Assembly (NCBI GenBank): GCA_003520545.1
Contig: DOUP01000058.1
Coordinates: forward strand, 318 to 44,759
Source: Maritimibacter sp.
Lineage (GTDB): Bacteria > Pseudomonadota > Alphaproteobacteria > Rhodobacterales > Rhodobacteraceae
DNA length: 44,442 bases
Direction: 5' to 3'
Part shown: one piece after another, positions 15,878 to 24,182 of the stretch
How the letters are laid out: each line of letters opens with the position of its first letter
Position numbering within the stretch: the first letter of the stretch is position 1
Program-made: the position numbers and the translations under genes
Notes under the pieces: generated by a model
Seen by the model: only the letters and a program-made list of their open reading frames with translations
What the model was told of the DNA's origin: nothing
Database searches by the model: none

Positions 15878-17098
15878 TTAGCTCAATGCGTTTTCGATTT
15901 CATGTCCCAAGTGGATGATTTGATCAAGCCGTGTGCTGATCCGGTCCTGAAACACCTTGAGTTGGGCGATGATGTCCTGGAGGCTTTCCCCGGAGTTCGT
16001 CAGGCGGGCGCTTTCGATTTTGCACATGACCCGTGTGGTCGAAAGACCGAGCACGTGACGGTCCATCCTGTTGCAAGCGTCCAGGATCCGGCGCGCTTCG
16101 CCCTGGACGTTTTGCGCGGATCGGGCCGCTTCGCCAGCATAGGTCGCGACGACGTTCTTCAAGATGTCGCTTTCAGCGTCGATGTCGATGTAATTGAGGT
16201 CCCGTCGTTCCTCGGAAAGCTGGCGGACGCAGTCCTGCAATATCCGTGACATCGAGTGGATGAAAATGGAGCGTAGAACGCTGGACCGAATACCGGCGAA
16301 ATTGCTGTCCTTGCCCATGACATGCGCTTCGAACCAATCGGACATATCGCGGGACATACTGCCGTAGTTTTGTGAAAGCGTGGAAATCGGGCCGCCCGTC
16401 GGCTCCATCCGGGAGGCGATGACGCGCAGGTTGTGCGGCACCGTCTCCATCGCTTTGAAGTCGGTGATCAGCGCTTCGGTTTCGTGTTTGAGATCCTCGG
16501 CAAAGGCCAGAGCCCCGTTCAATGCCGTGGTTCTCACGGCCGGCTTTTTTCCCAAGGCGGTGTCCCGTGCGATCAGTTCGGAGACCAAGGCGCTGGAGCT
16601 GAAGCTGTCGTAGTCCGGGAACCCGAGGACGTTCAGACGGGACAGGAGTTCTGTAGCGCTTTCTTCCGGCGACAGGTTCTCTTCGAGCTCGCGCCCGCGG
16701 AGGGCTTCGTATTCTGACGCGATGGTGGTCAGCATGTCGGTTGTAGGTTTGATCCGCGCAGAGAGAAACCCGCCGGGCATCGGCGCGACGACGGCGAAGA
16801 CCCAATAATAGAGCCCGTCCTTGGCACGGTTCTTGATGTAAGCGCCGATCGGATTGCCGTTTTGGATTGAAGTCCAAAGCAGCCAGAACACGGCCTTGGG
16901 CATATCCGGATGGCGGATCAACTTGTGCGGAGCGCCGATGAGTTCGGACCAATCGAAATTCGCGACACGCTTGAAGACGTAGTTGCCGCTTTGGATGACA
17001 CCGCGTGTGTCGGTCCTTGAAAAGAACACTTCATCAAGGTCGAAAGGGGCTTCGCCAGAGTTGGGGCGAAACTCGTCTCTCTTTTCTACAAAGCTCAC
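15878..17098 (-). CDS. Aer-like PAS-domain signalling protein lacking TM and MCP modules
   Basis: 406-residue cytoplasmic protein. Residues 22-115 form a PAS domain of the aerotaxis-receptor type, with R-H-P-D-M-P (62-67), K-N-R-x-K-D-G (89-95) and Y-Y-W-V; the RHPDMP stretch includes residues needed for FAD in E. coli Aer. The remaining 290 residues are helical, with many heptad-like stretches, but I see no transmembrane helix, no HAMP and no MCP hairpin motif. The start is GTG at 17098 with GGAG nine bases upstream; another GTG 15 bases up lacks a ribosome site. It lies downstream of the 998-residue gene on the same strand. Output partner unknown. Confidence 0.7.
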   Translation of the reverse strand: MSFVEKRDEFRPNSGEAPFDLDEVFFSRTDTRGVIQSGNYVFKRVANFDWSELIGAPHKLIRHPDMPKAVFWLLWTSIQNGNPIGAYIKNRAKDGLYYWVFAVVAPMPGGFLSARIKPTTDMLTTIASEYEALRGRELEENLSPEESATELLSRLNVLGFPDYDSFSSSALVSELIARDTALGKKPAVRTTALNGALAFAEDLKHETEALITDFKAMETVPHNLRVIASRMEPTGGPISTLSQNYGSMSRDMSDWFEAHVMGKDSNFAGIRSSVLRSIFIHSMSRILQDCVRQLSEERRDLNYIDIDAESDILKNVVATYAGEAARSAQNVQGEARRILDACNRMDRHVLGLSTTRVMCKIESARLTNSGESLQDIIAQLKVFQDRISTRLDQIIHLGHEIENALS

Positions 17099-17191
17099 GA
17101 GGGTAAACTCCACAAGGACCGTGGATCACGGCATCTGGACCATGCATATCAACGAAGATTTGTCGGGAGGTTAACGGGCGATGGTTTCGGA

Positions 17192-20188
17192 TTACCCGAG
17201 CGGCAGAACCTGCAGTTGGAACTGGCGGTTGCCCTTCTGGTAGACGAGCTGAGACGCGGAGATCGCGGTGACCCGCCCACCGTCCAGACGATCGCCTACA
17301 GAAACCTTTACGTATCGGCCCGATCCGAGGCGCACCAAGGCGCGGCGGTTTGATGAGGTACCGTAGACGCCGATCAAGTTGATCTTCCGCAGGTTCAAAG
17401 CATTCTTCATGGTCGCCGAGCGGGCGACGGACGCGGAAGACGGAATGGCCGCGCGCGTCGTTGCTGCGGAGGCCGCGATGACCTGCGAACCGTCATCAGA
17501 CGCCGGTGCACGCTCTTGCGCACGGGTTTCGGCGCGGGCGACAAGCTGGCCGAAATTGCTGGGCTTTGACGAGGGGCGAACCGATGCGGCGACCGCCAGG
17601 TTCGTGGCGCTTGCCAATGCGGTTTGGTCGATCGTTGCCGTCTCGGTTTCTTCTTCCTCGGACGCTGGCGGCTCCGCCGCGGCCGCCGAAGCGACGGCGA
17701 CGGCCACGTCCAGGTCATCCGGACGTTCACGCGGGCGGCTTTGGGCGAGTTCTTCGAGACTTTGCCCCCCGAGACGGGCGCGCTCGGCGAGTTCAGTCAG
17801 ATTGTCAGGACGGGCGCGGGGGGTGAGCGCCGGTTCGTCCGCCAGGTCTGGCGAGAGTGCTGCGTCTTCTTGAACGTCCTCCTCGGGCACGAGACCTTCG
17901 GGACGTGGCGCAGGGACGACGCTGGGTCGGCCCAGGGTGACGATCATGCCGGACGGCGACACGGCCCCCTCTGGCGTCGGCACGACCAACCCGTTGTCGT
18001 CGAGGTCGAAGGACGTGCCCGGCGGCGGCGGCGGGAGCGGTGACGCCGGGGCTTCCAATGCGACGGCGTTCGGGTCAGGCAGAGCCAAAGCGTCGTTGGG
18101 TGAGACACTCGGGTCGATGGAGGCGACATATACATCCTCGTCGCTCGATGCCTGGGGGTCTGCCGGGGTATCCGGGGCCCTTTGATAAACACCGGTGCTT
18201 GCATAGATCTCGGCCGCCTGCTCGGGCGTCAGCACGTCGAGCGGCTCGGGCGCCGTGTTCGCGTCCGCTTCGGCCTCGGTCTCGGGGGGGCGGGCTGGCT
18301 CGGGCGTAAGTGTCTGACCGGTTTCTGTCGCGTCCGACGCCGGTGTTTCCGGGTTGAACAGCGCCACGTCGTCGTCACCGAGGAAATACGACGACCAAAG
18401 CGCGAGACCAGCGAGCAACAAGATCAGAAGAAGGGTCAGCGTGAGGCCCGTGGAAAAGGACGAACGGCCCGGATTGGTGCTTTGCCCTTTCCGCGCTCCG
18501 AAGACGGTCATCGCCTCGGCTTCTTTTTCGCGCGGATCGGGTGTCCCTGACGGTTTTGGTTTTTCTTTGCGTGCCGGGAGTGCAAACCGACTTCCGCTTG
18601 TCTTCCCCGCTGAGGGCGGAGGTAAGGGTGTGTCCGGCACGGGTGCGATGACAGGTTCCCGCGTTTTCGGGGCCTCTTTCGCCTTTACCTGTTTGTCCGC
18701 TTTGCGCTGCTCGGCTTGCGTGCGACGTTTTTCGTTGGCGCGGTTCAGGCCGGTTCCGAAGCGCGCCAGAACATTCGGTTTTCTCGCTTCGCCGGCTTCG
18801 AGACCCAGGGCGCGGGCCATGGCGAGCCGGCGTTTTTCAGCGTCGCCAAGAAGTTTGGGGGTCGAGAGCTGTTCGTCGTTAATGAGTACCGGCTTTTGAA
18901 CGGGGGCGAGGGGGTGAGCGGCGGCCGCATCCGATGCTTCCGGGGAGGCGGAAGGCGGTTCGGCTGCGGGCGGTTCGCTGGTGTCAGATGCCAGGCGACG
19001 GGAGGAAAAGGCCGGTTTTTCCGAGACTTCGGACGACGCAGGGTCGTCGGGCTCTGTTTGCGGTCGCGCAGACGAGACGGGTGGGATAGCTGGCGCCGCT
19101 TTCGGGATTGGCACGGTGGAGGTCGGCGTATCGGGCGTGGCGCGCACGATGGGGCGCGGTGTGCTCGGACCGTTCGTATCTACCTCATCCTCGGGTGTGG
19201 GCGGGAAGGGCGCCAACACGGGGGTTGTCGAGGTCTCCGCCTGGCCACGCTTGGGCGCGGAAAGCCTTGGGGCTTTGGAGGGTGCCGGGTCTGACGATGT
19301 CGATGGTTGCGACGCAGACAGAGATGGGCGCGAGCCAGGCGTTTCGCGGTGTTCCACGGCGTCTTCGGGGGCAGCCCCAGGGTCGGACGGGGCTTCGTCC
19401 TGGTCGGCGTTTCGATCAAACACCGGGGGCTTATTCGTTGGGTCTGAAGGCGCGGGCGCCGCCGCAGCGATGGGCGGTTCATCCGTAATAAGGTCGGGTT
19501 CGTCGTCCACTATGTCCGGAAACGCGGAAAGGCCGGCTGACGCGGGTGCAGGCTCAGGGCGCGCATCGGACTTGGGCGTGGGCGGCGTCGTTTCGACGGC
19601 GGGTTCCGACGCGGTATCCGCGGGACCGTCGAACACCATTTGTTTCGGGGCTTTCGGGATCGGCGAGGTGTCGGGAACGAGCCGGTCGCCGTTCGTCATG
19701 ACCTGGGCTGCGAAGTTCGTCTTGCCGAAGAACGGCTCGCCGGAAAAAGCACCGTTTTCGGGGCGCGCGACGTAGCTGACCGGATTGAAGCCGAACTGGG
19801 CCGCGAAGCCTTCGGCTTCTTCCATGGTCTCACGGGCAAGAACCGCGACACGCGCCGTATCGCCGTCAGCGCGCCAATCGAAGACCAAATCGGACACCGC
19901 GTAGGGCGTCATCCCTTCGAGCGCAACGCGGATCTGAACCTCGCGCGCGATATCGTCCGGGCCGGGCGCGTCGAGCGTGGTGTAGAGGATTTGGGAGTTC
20001 GGGATTACCAGTTTGGACGTGAAATCACCGCCCGCGAGGCTTTCGGCCTTTTGACGGAGATCGCCCAGATGATCCGACATCTGTGGATCATCCAGCGCCA
20101 CGGCGCCCACGAGTTGCCAGCCGCCTTTGCCGCGAAACAACAGGCGGATGCCATCATGACTAAGATCAAGCGCAAAATCAGGCTTCAT
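17192..20188 (-). CDS. 998-residue one-TM protein: PilM/GspL-like N-domain, disordered linker, GspC/PilP-like C-domain
   Basis: Unrecognised as a named gene. Residues 1-165 look like a degenerate actin-like PilM/GspL cytoplasmic domain (D-F-A-L-D-L-S-H-D-G-I at 4-14; P-Y-A-V-S-D-L-V-F-D-W near 110). Residues about 165-575 are Pro/Ala/Ser/Glu-rich and probably disordered. One transmembrane helix lies at about 582-603. A second acidic Pro-rich stretch follows. The last 70 residues (about 929-998: I-N-L-I-G-V-Y-G, R-A-L-V-R-L, V-S-V-G-D-R-L-D-G-G-R-V) resemble the periplasmic GspC/PilP homology region. I take the ATG at 20188; an upstream in-frame TTG lacks a proper ribosome site. No other secretion or pilus gene is adjacent. 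Domain identities are my reading, not a search result. Confidence 0.55.
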   Translation of the reverse strand: MKPDFALDLSHDGIRLLFRGKGGWQLVGAVALDDPQMSDHLGDLRQKAESLAGGDFTSKLVIPNSQILYTTLDAPGPDDIAREVQIRVALEGMTPYAVSDLVFDWRADGDTARVAVLARETMEEAEGFAAQFGFNPVSYVARPENGAFSGEPFFGKTNFAAQVMTNGDRLVPDTSPIPKAPKQMVFDGPADTASEPAVETTPPTPKSDARPEPAPASAGLSAFPDIVDDEPDLITDEPPIAAAAPAPSDPTNKPPVFDRNADQDEAPSDPGAAPEDAVEHRETPGSRPSLSASQPSTSSDPAPSKAPRLSAPKRGQAETSTTPVLAPFPPTPEDEVDTNGPSTPRPIVRATPDTPTSTVPIPKAAPAIPPVSSARPQTEPDDPASSEVSEKPAFSSRRLASDTSEPPAAEPPSASPEASDAAAAHPLAPVQKPVLINDEQLSTPKLLGDAEKRRLAMARALGLEAGEARKPNVLARFGTGLNRANEKRRTQAEQRKADKQVKAKEAPKTREPVIAPVPDTPLPPPSAGKTSGSRFALPARKEKPKPSGTPDPREKEAEAMTVFGARKGQSTNPGRSSFSTGLTLTLLLILLLAGLALWSSYFLGDDDVALFNPETPASDATETGQTLTPEPARPPETEAEADANTAPEPLDVLTPEQAAEIYASTGVYQRAPDTPADPQASSDEDVYVASIDPSVSPNDALALPDPNAVALEAPASPLPPPPPGTSFDLDDNGLVVPTPEGAVSPSGMIVTLGRPSVVPAPRPEGLVPEEDVQEDAALSPDLADEPALTPRARPDNLTELAERARLGGQSLEELAQSRPRERPDDLDVAVAVASAAAAEPPASEEEETETATIDQTALASATNLAVAASVRPSSKPSNFGQLVARAETRAQERAPASDDGSQVIAASAATTRAAIPSSASVARSATMKNALNLRKINLIGVYGTSSNRRALVRLGSGRYVKVSVGDRLDGGRVTAISASQLVYQKGNRQFQLQVLPLG

Positions 20189-20577
20189 GGCCAATGGGTC
20201 TGCCCGCTCCGAAGTAACCTGTGGGTCCGGGCCCAACTCCCGGAACTTTATGGGAAACTATAGCAGGTCACCGTGCAAGGAAAGCGAAAGGGGCCGGATT
20301 CTGGGCTTCCTGCCCGAGAATTGCCGTCTCGCGCGGCTTTTCGCCGAAAGTTACGGGAATTCCAGCGAAATTTTTCGAAAGGGGCGGCCCAGGTGGAAGA
20401 ATCAGCCGACCGGTGGCGGCGCAGGGGTTCGATAAATGACAACCCGCCGCGCGACGGTTTCAAAGGACGGCAAGGTGGTTTTGGCCAAGATCGGAGCGTT
20501 GGGTTTTGCCACTGCACCCGCCGGGGCCGCGGTGAACCGCGTCGTTGAATCTTCAATCTCACAAGAGGGTGTCGCGC
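20189..20577. other. Non-coding region upstream of the GTA cluster
   Basis: 389 bases between divergent genes. It should carry the GTA promoter, but I find no clear sigma-70 pair on the plus strand. Visible: palindrome TTTCGAAA (20373-20380) overlapping CGAAA-TT-TTTCG (20366-20377). A possible frame from ATG 20436 overlaps the first GTA gene in another frame and has no support. Confidence 0.45.
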
Positions 20578-20922
20578 ATGTCGAAAGCGGAACAAAGCGA
20601 TGGGTCCGGGGGGCTGGAGGCGGAAAACATCGATGTGCATATCATCGCCGTGGCCCATTTCGCCCGCACGCTCCGAGCCTTGAATGACGCGATGGAAGAT
20701 CTCGATGCCATGGCCAAGGGTGAGGCGAACGAGGTCAAAGACCGCGCGGCCGATTTGCGGCGCGCGATGCAGTCGGTTCTGGACGAAAGGAAACGTTGTG
20801 ACAGTATCGCGCGGAGAGACGGCGGCGACATCGACACCGGGGCAGAATTCGACCTCGACACGGCACGCGAAGAAATCGAACGCCGCCTGGCTCGCATCCG
20901 CCGATCCGAAGATCCTGAGTGA
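20578..20922 (+). CDS. GTA small terminase subunit (g1)
   Basis: 114-residue, mostly helical, highly charged protein at the first position of the gene transfer agent cluster, where RcGTA g1 encodes the small terminase. A central helix with A-R-T-L-R-A-L-N-D-A-M-E-D-L and a long charged C-terminal helix are visible; there is no helix-turn-helix, in line with GTAs packaging DNA without sequence choice. The ATG at 20578 has AGAGGG upstream; an in-frame TTG 33 bases earlier has none. It overlaps the large terminase gene by 125 bases in a different frame. Assignment rests mainly on position and size. Confidence 0.7.
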   Translation: MSKAEQSDGSGGLEAENIDVHIIAVAHFARTLRALNDAMEDLDAMAKGEANEVKDRAADLRRAMQSVLDERKRCDSIARRDGGDIDTGAEFDLDTAREEIERRLARIRRSEDPE

Positions 20923-22216
20923 TATCTTGGCGCAGATGGGCGAGGACGAGCTTTTGGCGCTCCCCTATCTGTTCGAATTCTGGGCGCTCGATCATCAGGT
21001 TCCGCCCGAAGGCATGTGGCGGACATGGGTCATCATGGGCGGTCGTGGCGCTGGCAAGACCCGTGCGGGGTCTGAATGGGTGCGTTCTCAGGTGGAAGGT
21101 GCGCGTCCCGCGGATCGGGGGGCGGCCCGTCGCGTCGCCTTGGTGGGCGAAACCTTTGACCAGGTGCGGGCCGTCATGGTGTTTGGAGACAGTGGTATTC
21201 TCGCGTGCTCCCCGCCCGACAGATCTCCCGTCTGGGAGGCCTCGCGCCGTCAATTGGTCTGGCCGAACGGAGCCGTGGCCCAGGCGTTTTCCGCTTCGGA
21301 GCCGGAAGCCTTGCGTGGGCCGCAGTTCGATGCGGCTTGGGTCGATGAATTGGCGAAATGGAAAAAGGCCGATGACACCTGGGACATGTTGCAGTTTGCT
21401 CTGCGCCTCGGAGAACATCCGCGACAAGTGGTGACAACCACGCCCCGCACCATGCCGCTCTTGCGCAAAATCATGGACTTGCCGTCGACGGTCGGGACAC
21501 ACGCCACCACGGAAGCCAACCGCGCCAATCTCTCGGACAGCTTTCTGGAGGAAGTGCGCGCGCGGTATGCAGGCACGCGGCTGGGGCGGCAGGAATTGGA
21601 CGGTGTGCTCTTGATGGATGTCGAGGGGGCGTTGTGGTCACTCGCGTCGATCGAGAGCGGGCGGTTGGAACATGCGCCACAGCTTTCGCGGATCGTCGTC
21701 GCCGTCGATCCGCCTGTCACCGGGCACAAGGGCTCGGATGCGTGCGGGATCGTGGTTGCCGGCGTGGTCGCGGAGGGTCCGCCGTCGGAATGGCTGGCGG
21801 TGGTTCTGGAGGATGCGAGCGTGACGGCCGCGAAACCGACCGACTGGGCCCGTGCGGCGCTGGAGGCAATGGAGCGTTACCAGGCTGACAGGTTGGTCGC
21901 CGAAGTGAACCAGGGCGGGGACTTGGTCGAAGCCGTTATTCGGCAAATCGACCCACTCGTCTCCTATCGCTCGGTTCATGCGTCGAAGGGCAAGGTTGCG
22001 CGGGCCGAGCCGGTGGCGGCGCTGTATGAACAGGGCCGGGTCCGCCACCTGCGCAATCTGGGAAAGCTCGAGGACCAGATGTGCCAGATGACCACGCAGG
22101 GGTATCAAGGGTCGGGCAGTCCGGACCGTGTCGATGCGTTGGTCTGGGCGATCCACGATCTTATGATCGAAGCCGGGAAGGGCTTTCGCAACCCGCAGGT
22201 GCGAACGCTGCTTTAA
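20798..22216 (+). CDS. GTA large terminase subunit, TerL (g2)
   Basis: 472-residue DNA-packaging motor. Walker A G-G-R-G-A-G-K-T at 81-88, Walker B D-A-A-W-V-D-E at 178-184, coupling motif T-T-T-P-R following. C-terminal RNase H-like nuclease shown by A-V-D-P-P, A-E-V-N-Q-G-G-D and P-D-R-V-D-A-L. The start is GTG at 20798, with AAAGGA six bases upstream; it gives an N-terminus with W-L-A-S and L-F-E-F-W-A as in other alphaproteobacterial GTA/phage terminases. The gene begins inside g1. It cuts host DNA into gene-sized pieces and drives it into GTA heads. Confidence 0.92.
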   Translation: MTVSRGETAATSTPGQNSTSTRHAKKSNAAWLASADPKILSDILAQMGEDELLALPYLFEFWALDHQVPPEGMWRTWVIMGGRGAGKTRAGSEWVRSQVEGARPADRGAARRVALVGETFDQVRAVMVFGDSGILACSPPDRSPVWEASRRQLVWPNGAVAQAFSASEPEALRGPQFDAAWVDELAKWKKADDTWDMLQFALRLGEHPRQVVTTTPRTMPLLRKIMDLPSTVGTHATTEANRANLSDSFLEEVRARYAGTRLGRQELDGVLLMDVEGALWSLASIESGRLEHAPQLSRIVVAVDPPVTGHKGSDACGIVVAGVVAEGPPSEWLAVVLEDASVTAAKPTDWARAALEAMERYQADRLVAEVNQGGDLVEAVIRQIDPLVSYRSVHASKGKVARAEPVAALYEQGRVRHLRNLGKLEDQMCQMTTQGYQGSGSPDRVDALVWAIHDLMIEAGKGFRNPQVRTLL

Positions 22217-22227
22217 ACACTTCTTTA

Positions 22228-22244
22228 ACCCTGTCTGGCAGGGT
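22228..22244 (+). other. Small hairpin between GTA g2 and g3
   Basis: ACCCTG (22228-22233), loop TCTGG, CAGGGT (22239-22244), followed by GTTTCTT. Weak terminator-like hairpin in the 165-base spacer; it might reduce read-through or protect an mRNA end. Confidence 0.4.
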
Positions 22245-22381
22245 GTTTCTTGTCGGACATCACCGGCACGACCGCGCCGCAAAGCGCTGATCTGAATGAA
22301 GAAATGACATCACGAACGGCCCGTCTCGCGGCAGGCCGGTGGGAGCGGCTTGGCCGCAGGATGAACGAGGAGCTTTGGCGT

Positions 22382-23587
22382 ATGGCCGTTTTCGACTTTC
22401 TGAAGCGCAGCGACGAGACCCCGCAGGAGTCCAAGGCCTCGGCCACGGGACCGGTGATTGCGTATCGTGGATCGGGGCGTGTGGTCTGGGGGCCGCGAGA
22501 CACGGCGAACCTGACCCGTAACGGGTTTACCGCGAACCCGGTGGGGTTCCGGGCAGTCAAGCTGATTGCCGAGGCCGCCGCGGCGTTGCCTTTGGTCTTG
22601 CAGGATGCGGAGCAGCGCTTCGATGTGCACCCGGTGCTGGACCTGATCACCCGCCCGAACCCGGCACAGGGACGGGCTGACCTCCTGGAAATGCTCTTCG
22701 GTCAGATCCTTCTGACCGGGGACGGATATGTCGAAGCGGTCGGGTTCGAGACCGGCGTGCCGATGGAACTTCACGTTCTGCGGTCGGACCGGATGAGCCT
22801 TGTGCCCGGCGCGGATGGGTGGCCGGTGGCTTATGACTATTCGGTCGGGGCCAAGAAGCACCGCTTCCACGTGACCGAAGGGCTTTCGCCGATCTGCCAT
22901 GTGCGTACCTTTCACCCGCAGGATGACCACTACGGTCTGTCGCCAATGCAGGCCGCCGCCAGTGCGCTTGACGTGCACAACGCCGCGTCGGCCTGGTCGA
23001 AGGCACTGCTGGACAACGCCGCGCGGCCATCCGGGGCGATCGTGTATTCCGGGATGGAAGGGCACGGATCGCTGACGCCTGATCAATACGACCGGCTTCT
23101 GGCCGAGATGGAGGCCCATCATGTGGGCGCGCGAAACGCGGGTCGCCCGATGTTGCTGGAAGGCGGGCTGGATTGGAAACCCATGGGGTTCTCGCCATCG
23201 GACATGGAATTCCAGAAGACCAAGGAAGCCGCCGCGCGCGAGATCGCAAGCGCTTTCGGGGTTCCGCCGATGTTGGTCGGTATTCCGGGGGATGCGACCT
23301 ATGCAAACTACCAGGAGGCCAACCGGGCTTTCTATCGCCTGACCGTGCTGCCGCTCGTGTCCAAGGTGACCGCAAGCCTGTCGCACTGGCTTTCGGCCTT
23401 TTCCGGAGAGCAGGTCGTTCTCAAACCCGACATGGACCAGGTGCCGGCGCTGGCCGTCGAGCGCGACCAGCAATGGGCGCGGGTCGCGGGGGCGGAGTTC
23501 CTGAGCGACGACGAGAAGCGTGCGCTTCTGGGACTTCCTGCGCGCCCATCCCCTGACACCGATGATGTGGAGAGCGACGATGAGTGA
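22382..23587 (+). CDS. GTA portal protein, HK97 family (g3)
   Basis: 401-residue portal, the dodecameric ring through which DNA enters the head. Visible family features: N-P-V-G-F-R-A-V-K-L-I-A near residue 55, L-L-T-G-D-G-Y-V-E, H-P-Q-D-D-H-Y-G-L-S-P, and the C-terminal A-F-G-V-P-P-M-L-V-G-I-P with Y-A-N-Y-Q-E-A. The ATG at 22382 (M-A-V-F-D-F-L) follows GAGGAG; open frame continues upstream but begins with TTG and lacks family residues. Its end overlaps the protease start by eight bases. Confidence 0.92.
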   Translation: MAVFDFLKRSDETPQESKASATGPVIAYRGSGRVVWGPRDTANLTRNGFTANPVGFRAVKLIAEAAAALPLVLQDAEQRFDVHPVLDLITRPNPAQGRADLLEMLFGQILLTGDGYVEAVGFETGVPMELHVLRSDRMSLVPGADGWPVAYDYSVGAKKHRFHVTEGLSPICHVRTFHPQDDHYGLSPMQAAASALDVHNAASAWSKALLDNAARPSGAIVYSGMEGHGSLTPDQYDRLLAEMEAHHVGARNAGRPMLLEGGLDWKPMGFSPSDMEFQKTKEAAAREIASAFGVPPMLVGIPGDATYANYQEANRAFYRLTVLPLVSKVTASLSHWLSAFSGEQVVLKPDMDQVPALAVERDQQWARVAGAEFLSDDEKRALLGLPARPSPDTDDVESDDE

Positions 23588-24146
23588 TTACCACACGCCC
23601 TTTGGGCTTGAGCACAAGTTCGTGGCGCTGGGCACGACGGAGACGGTGGAAGGTGGCATCGCCATCGAGGGCTACGCGAGTTTCTTCGGCGAAGTGGATC
23701 GGGGCGGCGATGTTGTGACCAAGGGCGCTTATGCCAAGAGCCTTACGGAAATCGCCAAGGGCGGTGGGCAGGTGAAGATGCTGTGGCAGCACGATCCGGC
23801 CCAGCCGATCGGTGTCTGGGACGAGGTGCGCGAGGACAACCGCGGGCTGTTCGTCAAGGGCCGTATCCTGACCGACATCGCCAAGGGACGCGAGGCCGCG
23901 CGATTGATCGAGGCCGGCGCGATTGACGGCCTCTCCATCGGCTATCGCACCGTGCGTGCGGCGAAGAATGACAAGGGCCAACGGCTCTTGAAGGAACTGG
24001 AGCTTTGGGAGGTGTCGCTTGTCACCTTTCCGATGCTGCCCAGTGCACGGGTCGGGGCCAAGGGTGATGCGCCCGACGCCCAAGACCTGCGCGAGTTGGC
24101 CCGGATCATCGACGATGCGTGCCAGATGCTGGCCCGGCGAGATTGA
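23580..24146 (+). CDS. GTA prohead protease, HK97 family (g4)
   Basis: 188-residue serine protease of the HK97 prohead type, which trims the capsid N-terminus during maturation. Catalytic candidates: His71 in L-W-Q-H-D-P and Ser119 in D-G-L-S-I-G-Y, with L-W-E-V-S-L-V-T-F-P (142-151) as the third motif. The ATG at 23580 overlaps the portal end; GGAGAG precedes it. No separate small gene fits between portal and protease, unlike the g3.5 of Rhodobacter capsulatus. Confidence 0.92.
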   Translation: MSDYHTPFGLEHKFVALGTTETVEGGIAIEGYASFFGEVDRGGDVVTKGAYAKSLTEIAKGGGQVKMLWQHDPAQPIGVWDEVREDNRGLFVKGRILTDIAKGREAARLIEAGAIDGLSIGYRTVRAAKNDKGQRLLKELELWEVSLVTFPMLPSARVGAKGDAPDAQDLRELARIIDDACQMLARRD

Positions 24147-24182
24147 ACCGGTGCCTCTCAACTCTCGGAACAGGACTTTGTG

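Noticed and set aside
20189..20236. 16-residue extension of the 998-residue protein from a TTG
   Set aside because: Ribosome site would touch the start codon; the ATG gives the natural beginning of the domain.
20436..20687. Possible small gene before GTA g1
   Set aside because: Overlaps g1 in another frame, no ribosome site, Arg/Gly-rich composition typical of out-of-frame reading.
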